Positions 1 through 6,923 of a DNA stretch of 10,292 bases are shown here, in pieces; position 1 is the stretch's first letter, and each line of letters opens with the position of its first letter. Under the pieces are notes generated by a model. It worked only from the letters and a program-made list of their open reading frames with translations, was not told the origin of the DNA and did no database searches. The DNA lies in assembly GCA_025929805.1 (NCBI GenBank), contig JAICPP010000113.1, forward strand, positions 1 through 10,292. Direction: 5' to 3'. The position numbers and the translations under genes were made by a program. Source of the stretch: Gemmatimonadales bacterium. Lineage in GTDB: Bacteria > Gemmatimonadota > Gemmatimonadetes > Gemmatimonadales > GWC2-71-9.

Positions 1-762
1 CAGAGCACGGATCCCGCAAAACGCCGGGAGCCGGTCACCTACTACTACCGGTCTGGCCCAATCGGCGATGTTTTCCGGGCTTTTCCCCCGACTCCTGGGC
101 GTCGAGTGGCTGTGATTGGCCTCGGCGCCGGTGGATTGGTCGCGTATGCCGGCGCCGGCGAGGAGTGGACCTTCTACGAGATCGATCCCGACATTGCCCG
201 GGTCGCCCTGGACACCAACTACTTCACCTACCTGAAGGACACCCCGGCCAAGGTGCGAGTAGTTCTGGGTGACGGCCGCCTGTCCCTGGCTAACGCCCCG
301 GACAACCACTACGATCTGATCGTGCTCGATGCGTTTAGCTCGGATGCAATCCCGGCCCACCTGCTTACCCTGGAAGCACTGTCGGTGTATCGCAGCAAAC
401 TTTCGAAGACGGGTGTTCTCGCCTGGCACTTGAGCAACCGGTATCTCGACTTGGAGCCGGTGCTGGCCCGCCTGATCCAAGCCACCGGCCTTGCCGGGCT
501 TATTCGCACCAACACCGATCGCACCCCGGAGCTGGAAGCCGCCGAGGGGTACCCATCCATCTGGGCTGCCCTAGCTTCGAATCCTTCGTATCTGGGTGGG
601 CTGAGCAACGACATGCGGTGGCGCTCTTTGCGCACTCGCGAGAACGTGGCTCTCTGGACGGATGACTTTTCCAACATCTTCGATGTTTTCATCTGGTCCA
701 TTCCACGCTTTGATGCGGGAAATAGCCAAACCAAGGCTCCTCGTCGGTCTCCGGGTAATTGA
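1..762 (+). CDS. Aminopropyltransferase-like (spermidine synthase fold) domain, C-terminal part of an MFS-fused type protein; 5' end outside window
   Basis: The frame is open from base 1 to the TGA at 760-762, so the visible 253 residues are the C-terminal part of a longer protein. The fold is Rossmann-type: a TYYY...GPIG segment at residues 13-22, the nucleotide loop GLGAGG at 40-45, an acidic residue ending the next strand (E60, then D62), GDGR at 90-93, and LDAFSSDAIP at about 109-118. This pattern is typical of proteins annotated as fused MFS/spermidine synthase, whose N-terminal half is a multi-pass membrane domain; here that half would lie upstream. Classical SpeE has a DSTDP-type catalytic strand, whereas this protein has DAFSSD, so true spermidine synthesis is doubtful and the substrate is unknown. 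The C terminus (LWTDDFSN) is family-like, so the gene ends normally. Its stop shares one base with the ATG of the next gene, which suggests coupled translation. Confidence 0.85.
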   Translation, partial: QSTDPAKRREPVTYYYRSGPIGDVFRAFPPTPGRRVAVIGLGAGGLVAYAGAGEEWTFYEIDPDIARVALDTNYFTYLKDTPAKVRVVLGDGRLSLANAPDNHYDLIVLDAFSSDAIPAHLLTLEALSVYRSKLSKTGVLAWHLSNRYLDLEPVLARLIQATGLAGLIRTNTDRTPELEAAEGYPSIWAALASNPSYLGGLSNDMRWRSLRTRENVALWTDDFSNIFDVFIWSIPRFDAGNSQTKAPRRSPGN

Positions 763-1781
763 TGGATACCAGAGGTCCTCGACGGTGGTACACGGGGGCC
801 GACAGCAAAGCGATTACGTGGTTGGTCGTCGGGGTGACTTTCGTGATCAGCCTGCGACTTGGGCTCTATTTCTGGGCGGGAGAGACTGAGAACTTCCTTA
901 CAGACTTCGATCTGCTTTACCACTCAGCCGTTAATCTCACCCGTGGTCTGAATCCCTATGATCACATACCCGCCCACCTTCATTACCGAGCTGTTTTACC
1001 CACTTCCTGCCGTAAATAATCTCGGTTCCGTTTACGGTACTTCCCCTTCCGTGCGCTCGCGTCGCTTTCGACATCGCGATCGCTGCCGCCTTTGCCTACG
1101 CACTCTGGCGAGCTCGTGGTAGCTACGCCCTGCTCGCGCTCTTGTCGGGGGCCTTCATCTATACGCTGCGAGCTGGGAATACCACACTCTTGGTTACGGC
1201 CGCGGCCCTCATTCCCGTGTGGGGATTTCTGCTCCTGGTGAAGCCGAATACCGGACTTCAACTCTTCTTAGCGCGGCCATCAGACCAGCGTTCATTGGGG
1301 TCCTGATTCTTCTCGCCTTCAGCGTGATTCTCATACACTCGTGGCCCTGGATTGGGTGGCTGCCTTACGACAGCAGACTGGTCACCTTCGACCGCCTATT
1401 ATCCGCCCGTTCGGATTTCTCCTGCTGTTGGCGGGATTACGCTGGCGGACAGCAGAGGGACGGCTCCTCCTTGCCACCGCGATTATTCCGGCGCACAGTC
1501 TCCCTCACGAGCTCGTGCCTTTGGCCCTCATCCCGGCGAACCGGACCGAGATGACGATCTACGCGGTGGGAACATGGCTCACTGTGCTCTGGGCGACCAG
1601 CGTGCAGGTTAACGAACTCGGCTTGCCGATCACGGTGGAGCGTACCTGGCCCGCTCTCTTACTGATGGGTTACCTGCCGATGCTCTTCCTTGTGCTCCGA
1701 ACCCACCCGATTCCCAATACCGAATCCGGGGCGCAGAAAAAGGGGGAAAGGTTCGTTCCGTTTCGAATTTCGAGGAACTAG
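762..1781 (+). pseudogene. Frameshifted GT87/DUF2029-family membrane glycosyltransferase, paralogue of the gene ending at 6923
   Basis: ATG 762 overlaps the upstream stop (TGATG). The encoded protein matches the intact GT87-like product ending at 6923 along its whole length, but the match moves through reading frames in the order 0, 1, 2, 1, 0. I place the shifts as an extra base at the CCC of 969-971, an extra A at the AAA of 1014-1016, a missing G at the GGGG of 1297-1300 and a missing G at 1349-1350. Undoing them gives about 339 residues with no internal stop. Shared motifs are TDFDLLY, NPY, LFYPLPAV, VKPN, RPFG.LLLLAGLRW and YLPML. The GQ of the intact copy is GN here. As written, the first frame ends at the TAA of 1017-1019. 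GT87 proteins use polyprenyl-phosphate sugar donors at the outer face of the membrane. It is either a young pseudogene or a gene hit by sequencing errors. Confidence 0.85.
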
Positions 1782-1885
1782 CGCGATGCTCGATGTTGGT
1801 GCAATTTCCACCTTAGTTCCGCTAACCCCCGACAGCAGCATTGCGGCACTACACAGTACCTGCACTTCAACTTGCAGCAGGGGCC

Positions 1886-2635
1886 GTGGCCCGAACGCCT
1901 GATCTATCCATTGTAATTCCGGCATACAACGAAGCCTCTCGAATCGAGCCTACGATTCGGGACATTGTAGCCTATTGCCGGCAGGGTCAGCGGGTTTTCG
2001 AGCTGCTGCTGATCGACGACGGGAGTCGCGATGATACCAGCTCCATCGGTCGGCGACTCGCCGAGGAATTTTCGGAGCTCAAGCTCATTCGCCTTGCTGC
2101 AAATCAGGGAAAGGGTTTCGCGGTCCGAACCGGGGTTCTCAATGCCATCGGTCGAGTCGTACTGTTTGCCGATGCAGATGGGTCGACGCCGATCAGTGAG
2201 ATCGAGCGGTTGGAAAGTGCCCTCGAGGCGGGTGCCGACGTGGCGGTAGGCTCGCGGCAACGCAGGGCTGCGGGAGTCCAGGTCAAGGCAAAGCTCCATC
2301 GCCGGCTCATCGGACGCACCTTCCACTTTCTGGTCGAGTCGCTCGCCAATCCAGGAGTCAAGGACACGCAGTGCGGTTTCAAGCTGTTCCGTTCCGAGGT
2401 CTCCCACGACCTCTTCTCGCGCATGCGTATGAACGGGTTCAGCTTCGATGTCGAGGTGCTGGTCATGGCTCGGCGGCGAGGGTACCGCGTAGCCGAAGTT
2501 CCAGTAAACTGGACGCACCAGCCAGGGTCCAAGGTGCGGTTGGCCGTGGATTCCTTCCAGATGGCTGCCGATCTGTTCCGGATCCGGGCCCTTTGTATCA
2601 AGGGTGAGTACGAGATTCCCCATCTCGCTCGCTAG
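1886..2635 (+). CDS. Family 2 glycosyltransferase, dolichyl-phosphate beta-glucosyltransferase (ALG5)-like
   Basis: This is a GT-A fold enzyme of 249 residues, predicted cytoplasmic or membrane-associated, with no membrane helix. Motifs in order are IPAYNE (11-16), DDGSRDDT (44-51), NQGKG (73-77), the metal- and nucleotide-binding ADADGSTP (95-102), DTQCGFKLF (160-168), FSFDVEVL (185-192) and VNWTHQPGSK (207-216). The DGSTP and CGFKLF signatures are those of the ALG5 group, which moves glucose from UDP-glucose to a polyprenyl phosphate; the exact sugar here is not provable. GTG 1886 places the first beta-strand seven residues from the start, as usual in the family, though AGGGG sits only two bases ahead of it. 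TTG 1841 is an alternative giving 264 residues; the frame has a TAA at 1820-1822. It is the first gene after a 104-base gap and probably makes a lipid-linked donor for the membrane transferases nearby. Confidence 0.85.
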   Translation: MARTPDLSIVIPAYNEASRIEPTIRDIVAYCRQGQRVFELLLIDDGSRDDTSSIGRRLAEEFSELKLIRLAANQGKGFAVRTGVLNAIGRVVLFADADGSTPISEIERLESALEAGADVAVGSRQRRAAGVQVKAKLHRRLIGRTFHFLVESLANPGVKDTQCGFKLFRSEVSHDLFSRMRMNGFSFDVEVLVMARRRGYRVAEVPVNWTHQPGSKVRLAVDSFQMAADLFRIRALCIKGEYEIPHLAR

Positions 2636-2675
2636 AGCCAACAGGTCGAGGTCGGGTCCAACGTCCATTGAGCGG

Positions 2676-3398
2676 ATGACTGTTCACCCGGCCGATTCCG
2701 CCGGGGCCGAGACACTCGAGATCATGCAGGCGGCGCCCCGTTACAACCGGTGGCAGTACCGCCGAGTTGCGCCTTATCTGGGCCGGCGTATCTGCGAGGT
2801 TGGTTCCGGGATCGGCAACATGTCCACCCTGCTCCTGGACGGTGCGCCCGAGTTGCTCGTCCTCACCGATACTGATTCCTATTATTGCGAAACCCTGCGG
2901 GATCGCTTCACCGGGCGCCCCAATGTGGTCGTGGAGACACTCACGCTTCCCGACCCAACGGCCCGGGCGCGATTTCAGGAATTCGACCTCGATACCGTCG
3001 TGGCCCTCAACGTCGTCGAGCACATCCCGGACGACATCGAGGCGATCCGGTCAATCGCAACGATGCTCCGGCCCCATGGTCGAGCGGTCGTTCTCGTGCC
3101 GGCACTCCCGGCCTTGTTCGGCTCGCTGGACCAGGCGCTGGGACATCACCGGCGATACACGCGAGAGAGTTTAAGCAGGAGCATGTGTAAAGCGGGTCTC
3201 CGAGTAGAACAGATATTCTATTTCAATCTGGTAGGAACGTTCGGTTGGTGGCTCAACGCACGGGTTCGAAAGGTTCCGCGCATTCCCGTGAGACAATTGC
3301 GGTATTTCGATAAATTGGTGCCGATCCTGCGGACGGAGGACTTCGTGCCTCTGCCCTTTGGTCAGTCCCTGATTGCCATTGGAGTCGTCGGTGGGTGA
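2676..3398 (+). CDS. Class I SAM-dependent methyltransferase
   Basis: The product is a 240-residue soluble Rossmann methyltransferase. It shows the SAM-binding motif I CEVGSGIGNMS (40-50), an acidic loop TDTD (64-67) after the second strand, the motif IV segment DTVVALNVVEHIPDD (about 106-120), a motif like LRPHGRAVVLVPA (about 131-143), and the HHRRYTRESL segment (157-166) common in methyltransferases of surface-sugar and lipid clusters. ATG 2676 lies 40 bases after the previous stop and starts just ahead of the conserved YNRWQY segment. An upstream GTG at 2604 would overlap the previous gene by 32 bases and add an uncharacteristic arginine-rich leader, so I reject it. The gene sits between two GT2 genes and overlaps the second by 8 bases, so its substrate is probably the sugar or lipid-linked sugar handled by those enzymes. 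The methyl acceptor atom cannot be told. Confidence 0.85.
   Translation: MTVHPADSAGAETLEIMQAAPRYNRWQYRRVAPYLGRRICEVGSGIGNMSTLLLDGAPELLVLTDTDSYYCETLRDRFTGRPNVVVETLTLPDPTARARFQEFDLDTVVALNVVEHIPDDIEAIRSIATMLRPHGRAVVLVPALPALFGSLDQALGHHRRYTRESLSRSMCKAGLRVEQIFYFNLVGTFGWWLNARVRKVPRIPVRQLRYFDKLVPILRTEDFVPLPFGQSLIAIGVVGG
3381..3384 (+). promoter_or_regulatory. Ribosome binding site (GGAG) fixing the start of the second GT2 gene
   Basis: GGAG lies six bases before GTG 3391 and inside the end of the methyltransferase gene. It supports GTG 3391 over the upstream in-frame TTG codons at 3373 and 3379, and implies reinitiation by ribosomes finishing the methyltransferase. Confidence 0.6.
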
Positions 3399-4167
3399 TT
3401 CGATCCGTCTGTCCGTGCTCATTGCCGCCTATAACGAGGAGCGAACCATCGCCAGCGTGGTAGAGCGGGTAAGGGCGGTTCCCCTGGACATCGAGATCGT
3501 CGCGGTCAATGACGGCTCCACCGACGGCACTGGTGCTGCCATCGACAGCTTGCGAGCGGAGGGGAGAATCGATCTCGCGTTACATCATTCTCGGAACCGG
3601 GGGAAGGGCGCCGCGCTCCGGACAGGTATCGCCGCCGCGTCGGGAGACGTCATCGTGGTGCAGGACGCGGACCTCGAATACGATCCTCAGGAGATGGTCC
3701 GAATGCTCCAGCCGATAGCCCGAGGCGATGCGGATGCAGTGTTCGGGTCCCGCTTTCTCGGCGGCGAGCATCGGGTGCTTTACTTCTGGCACTCGGTGGG
3801 CAACAAGTTGCTGACCCTCCTGTCAAACATGCTCTCCAATCTGAACCTGACTGACATGGAGACCGGATATAAGATGATCCGAGCTCCCTTATTGAAGTCA
3901 CTGGTCCTCACCAGTGATCGATTTGGCTTCGAACCGGAGGTGACTGCCCGCCTGGCTCAGGCTCGCGCCCGGGTATGGGAGATTGGTATTTCGTACTCCG
4001 GACGCACCTATGCCGAAGGCAAGAAGATCAATTGGCGGGACGGTGCCGCCGCCGTCTGGCACATCATCCGCTTCAATCTGGTACGCCCGGCGGCTCCCAC
4101 GACTCATCCCACCAATGCTCCGTCGCCCGCGACCGAGCCGCTGATTGGCGAATCTCTTCAGCGCTAG
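3391..4167 (+). CDS. Family 2 glycosyltransferase, dolichol-phosphate mannose synthase (DPM1)-like
   Basis: This 258-residue enzyme has a single GT-A domain with no C-terminal membrane helices. Motifs are IAAYNEE (11-17), VNDGSTDGT (39-47), NRGKG (69-73), the metal-binding QDADLEYDP (91-99), VFGSRF (107-112), DMETGYK (155-161), GFEPEV (179-184) and SYSGRTYAEGKKI (201-213). The last segment is characteristic of bacterial DPM1-like proteins, which transfer a sugar from a nucleotide donor to polyprenyl phosphate on the cytoplasmic face. After about residue 230 there is a low-complexity tail rich in Pro, Thr and Ala. The start GTG 3391 overlaps the methyltransferase stop by 8 bases and has a GGAG six bases upstream. 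It differs clearly from the ALG5-like enzyme at 1886-2635, so the cluster seems able to make two different lipid-linked sugars. Confidence 0.88.
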   Translation: MGDSIRLSVLIAAYNEERTIASVVERVRAVPLDIEIVAVNDGSTDGTGAAIDSLRAEGRIDLALHHSRNRGKGAALRTGIAAASGDVIVVQDADLEYDPQEMVRMLQPIARGDADAVFGSRFLGGEHRVLYFWHSVGNKLLTLLSNMLSNLNLTDMETGYKMIRAPLLKSLVLTSDRFGFEPEVTARLAQARARVWEIGISYSGRTYAEGKKINWRDGAAAVWHIIRFNLVRPAAPTTHPTNAPSPATEPLIGESLQR

Positions 4168-5932
4168 CCCGCCTCTCACCAATGGCTTATTAGACGCCGC
4201 TGAGGATCAGCGTTCTTCCTCCCCCCTCAAGCGTCTTGCAATCGGCCTGCTTCTATTCGGCGCTTTCGTAAGAGTCGTCGGCTTCCTTCAGAACGCGTCC
4301 CTGAATGGCGATGAAGCCATGCTCGCCTTGAGCATCGGGAAGCGCTCTTTCGGTGAGCTGCAGCTGCCACTCGATTATGGCCAGCTTGCCCCGGTGCCCT
4401 TTCTCTGGGCGGAGCGACTCATCACTCTGATCGCCGGCGTGTCGGGGTACACACTTCGGATAATTCCGCTGGTGGCCGGCGTGGTGCTGCTCTGGGTCGT
4501 GTACCGGCTGACCGATGAACTTCTCGGCCAAGTTCAGGCCGTCGTTGCCCTTGCGCTCTCGGCTACCTCCTATCCGCTCATGCGCTACTCGGTGGAGGTC
4601 AAGCCCTATATAATCGACGGCGTCGTTTCCGCACTTCTGATCTGGATGGCGGTACGGCTTGCAAGCGACTTGGAGAATCGTCGCAAATGGGCACTGTTCG
4701 GGCTTATCGGATCGGCCGGAGTGCTCCTTTCGAACCCTGCTCTCCTGGTGTGTGCAGGTGCCGCCGCGGGCCTGGTGGCTGCAGTGGTGAGAAGTCGGCG
4801 ACCACGCCTGCTGACCTACGTCGCAGTGCTGGGTTTGGTTTGGGTCTCCATCTTTACAGCCGCCTACGCAAGGTGGTACGCTCCCAATGCAACCGCACCA
4901 TACATGCAGGAGTTCTGGGCCGGGAACCTCTTGCAGCCCGGAAGACCGGACTTCGCTGCTCGGCTGTGGTCCGGTTTTGCAGAGCTCTCCTGTACGCTGA
5001 CCTGCTGGCGAGGGGTGGTTGACCTCTGGCCAATGCTATTGGCCCTGACCATCATGGGTTTGATCACTGTTTCACGAGCACATGGGCCTCCGTACGGGAT
5101 TCTCCTAGTCGGGCCCATTGCCGCTACTTTTTCAGCTTCGCTGCTGGGGCGTTATCCCCTAGGCACTCGACTCCTGCTCTTCTGTGCTCCCATCCTCGCG
5201 GTACTCACGGCTGCAGGTGCCGTAGCGGTAGCCACGGGGGTCGAACGCAGCTGGCCCAGGCTTCGAGCCCGGTGGATCCTGCTAGTCCTGGTGTATCCCT
5301 CTCTGATACTCGCCGCGGCACTCGCCTTTGCAGCCCCCTCTGATTGGGGCTTTCGCGGCACCGAGGTCCAACCCTTGGCCGAACTTTACCAAATACGGGG
5401 TGCGGGTGAGCCGGTCTACGTATTTCCTCGGGCGGTCCCCGCCTGGGTGTTTCACACTACGGACTGGAGCGCCCCGGATACCTCGAGGCTTACCTGGGTG
5501 GCCCAAGTCGCGGGCCCGAACGGCCCGGGCTCCATCAATGGTCCGAGCAGGGGAACCCGGCATTTCAGGCCGGGACATGCGCTGGTCTACTCCTCCGAAG
5601 TAGGTAAGGAGCTCTACGGGACCTCGAGCGGTGTACAAGTAAGGAGGGGCCACCTCTCTTCGCTCCAGCCAGACTCAGGGTGGGCTGAAACTGAGGCCCG
5701 GCATATCCGCGAGGCTGCTCGACCATACATTTGGATGATCCTGGCCGACTACGCGCATGGACCACTCGACGAGCGTGCCATCCTGATGAAGGCGGTTACT
5801 GCCGCAGGTGGCGAGGTGGTGTTCACCAGCATTACTCCGGATGCCGTCCTCCTGCGGCTCCGCTTCTCTCCTGGGGCGAAAGACTCGGCACGTGCGGACG
5901 GCAATACAGGGATCGGGTCGGCTTTACGCTAG
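4145..5932 (+). CDS. GT-C membrane glycosyltransferase, GT39/ArnT-like
   Basis: The product is a 595-residue multi-pass membrane protein. After a first helix (about 31-48) comes the loop with N54-G-D-E57, the acidic pair expected in the first extracytoplasmic loop of GT39/ArnT-type enzymes, then the conserved DYGQ.AP..FLW segment (77-88) and VEVKPY (150-155). Further hydrophobic segments run to about residue 395. A soluble C-terminal domain follows (about 400-595), including a VYVFPRAVPAW segment, as in related proteins of unknown acceptor. It should use a polyprenyl-phosphate sugar outside the membrane, plausibly one made by the adjacent DPM1-like enzyme. The start must be TTG 4145: the codon before it is a TGA stop (4142-4144), and the next in-frame ATG falls after the catalytic acidic pair, with no GTG or TTG between. 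It therefore overlaps the upstream gene by 23 bases. Confidence 0.82.
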   Translation: MANLFSASPPLTNGLLDAAEDQRSSSPLKRLAIGLLLFGAFVRVVGFLQNASLNGDEAMLALSIGKRSFGELQLPLDYGQLAPVPFLWAERLITLIAGVSGYTLRIIPLVAGVVLLWVVYRLTDELLGQVQAVVALALSATSYPLMRYSVEVKPYIIDGVVSALLIWMAVRLASDLENRRKWALFGLIGSAGVLLSNPALLVCAGAAAGLVAAVVRSRRPRLLTYVAVLGLVWVSIFTAAYARWYAPNATAPYMQEFWAGNLLQPGRPDFAARLWSGFAELSCTLTCWRGVVDLWPMLLALTIMGLITVSRAHGPPYGILLVGPIAATFSASLLGRYPLGTRLLLFCAPILAVLTAAGAVAVATGVERSWPRLRARWILLVLVYPSLILAAALAFAAPSDWGFRGTEVQPLAELYQIRGAGEPVYVFPRAVPAWVFHTTDWSAPDTSRLTWVAQVAGPNGPGSINGPSRGTRHFRPGHALVYSSEVGKELYGTSSGVQVRRGHLSSLQPDSGWAETEARHIREAARPYIWMILADYAHGPLDERAILMKAVTAAGGEVVFTSITPDAVLLRLRFSPGAKDSARADGNTGIGSALR

Positions 5933-5945
5933 GATCTGGCGGGGA

Positions 5946-6923
5946 GTGTCTGACCGGCGGTGGCTCGCACTTGCCCTCCTGGTGGTCGTCCTGTTCCGGG
6001 TCGCCGCCTACGGCGTACACACCGAACTAGGCACCGATTTCGACCTGCTCTACTATGCGGCCGGCCACCTGCTCGCCGGGGATAACCCCTATCCGATTGT
6101 CCATCAGTGGTACCCCTACCCGCTCTTTTATCCGCTTCCGGCTGTTCTGGTGGCGATCCCGTTTACCATCCTCCCGGTGCAGTTGGCCCGGCCCGCGTTC
6201 GACATCTGCTCAGGCGGGTTATTTGCGTACGCACTGTGGCGCTACCGCGGCCCATACGCCCTCCTGGCACTGCTCTCGGGCGCCTATCTGCTCGCAGCCA
6301 AGCTCGGCCAAACGCCACCGATCCTGACTGCCGGAGGTCTGATTCCGGCACTGGGTTTCCTCCTCGCCGTCAAACCTAACCTCGGGCTCGCGCTGTTCGC
6401 AGCGCGACCGACGAAATCCGCCCTCCTTGGATTGCTCATTATTCTCGCGCTCAGTCTCGTGGTCTTGCCCTCATGGCCGGCGGATTGGTGGTCATCATTG
6501 CAACGGCGAAATGATCATCTCGTGAGTCCGATCAGGCGTCCATTCGGCTGGCTGCTATTGCTGGCCGGACTGCGGTGGAAAACGCCGGAGGGTCGGTTGC
6601 TGGTGGCCCTCTCACTTGTACCCCAGAATTCCCTTCCCTACGACCTGGTGCCCTTAACCCTCATTCCGCGAAATGCGGTCCAGATGGGTGTCTTCGTGGT
6701 CGGTTCCTGGCTGGCTGTGGGCGCCTTGGGTGCCAGCCTCGACCTCCCGGACCTTGCAGCCATTACCGCCAAGATCTGGCCAATAATGCTGGCAGCGGTG
6801 TACCTGCCAATGCTCTACTTCGTGCTTAGAGCTCCCGATCCCGAGGCTCACCGCCCCAGCAGCGAGGACGCGGTAAGTACCGAGCCGGGTCGGTCGTGGC
6901 ACACTGCTCGGACGGACGGGTAG
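5946..6923 (+). CDS. GT87/DUF2029-family membrane glycosyltransferase (intact paralogue)
   Basis: From GTG 5946 this gives 325 residues with many hydrophobic segments. GT87-type features are TDFDLLYYAA (30-39, with the acidic D31/D33 after the first helix), GDNPYP (45-50), LFYPLPAV (60-67), GQ (121-122) and VKPN (142-145). Members of this family (PimE is the known example) add a sugar from a polyprenyl-phosphate donor on the outer membrane face; the acceptor here is unknown. The last 25 or so residues are polar and probably not needed for the fold. GTG 5946 lies 13 bases after the upstream stop with AGGA at 5931-5934. GTG 5892 is a real alternative: it would overlap the upstream gene by 41 bases and give an N terminus nearer in length to the broken paralogue at 762-1781. 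The last 270 bases are also read by the convergent minus-strand gene. Confidence 0.82.
   Translation: MSDRRWLALALLVVVLFRVAAYGVHTELGTDFDLLYYAAGHLLAGDNPYPIVHQWYPYPLFYPLPAVLVAIPFTILPVQLARPAFDICSGGLFAYALWRYRGPYALLALLSGAYLLAAKLGQTPPILTAGGLIPALGFLLAVKPNLGLALFAARPTKSALLGLLIILALSLVVLPSWPADWWSSLQRRNDHLVSPIRRPFGWLLLLAGLRWKTPEGRLLVALSLVPQNSLPYDLVPLTLIPRNAVQMGVFVVGSWLAVGALGASLDLPDLAAITAKIWPIMLAAVYLPMLYFVLRAPDPEAHRPSSEDAVSTEPGRSWHTARTDG

Noticed and set aside
309..923. Minus-strand open frame of 204 codons
   Set aside because: It is antisense to the aminopropyltransferase-like gene and runs across its end. The product is Ser/Arg-rich with no recognisable motif.
1904..2668. Minus-strand open frame of 254 codons
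   Set aside because: It is antisense to the ALG5-like gene, has no family features, and is explained by GC-rich codon use on the other strand.
2604..2675. Upstream GTG start for the methyltransferase
   Set aside because: It adds an arginine-rich leader unlike the family and overlaps the previous gene by 32 bases; ATG 2676 fits better.
5808..5945. Long N-terminal extension of the intact GT87 gene
   Set aside because: It would overlap the GT39-like gene by 125 bases with a polar, Cys/Arg-rich stretch not expected before the first helix. GTG 5946 or 5892 is more likely.
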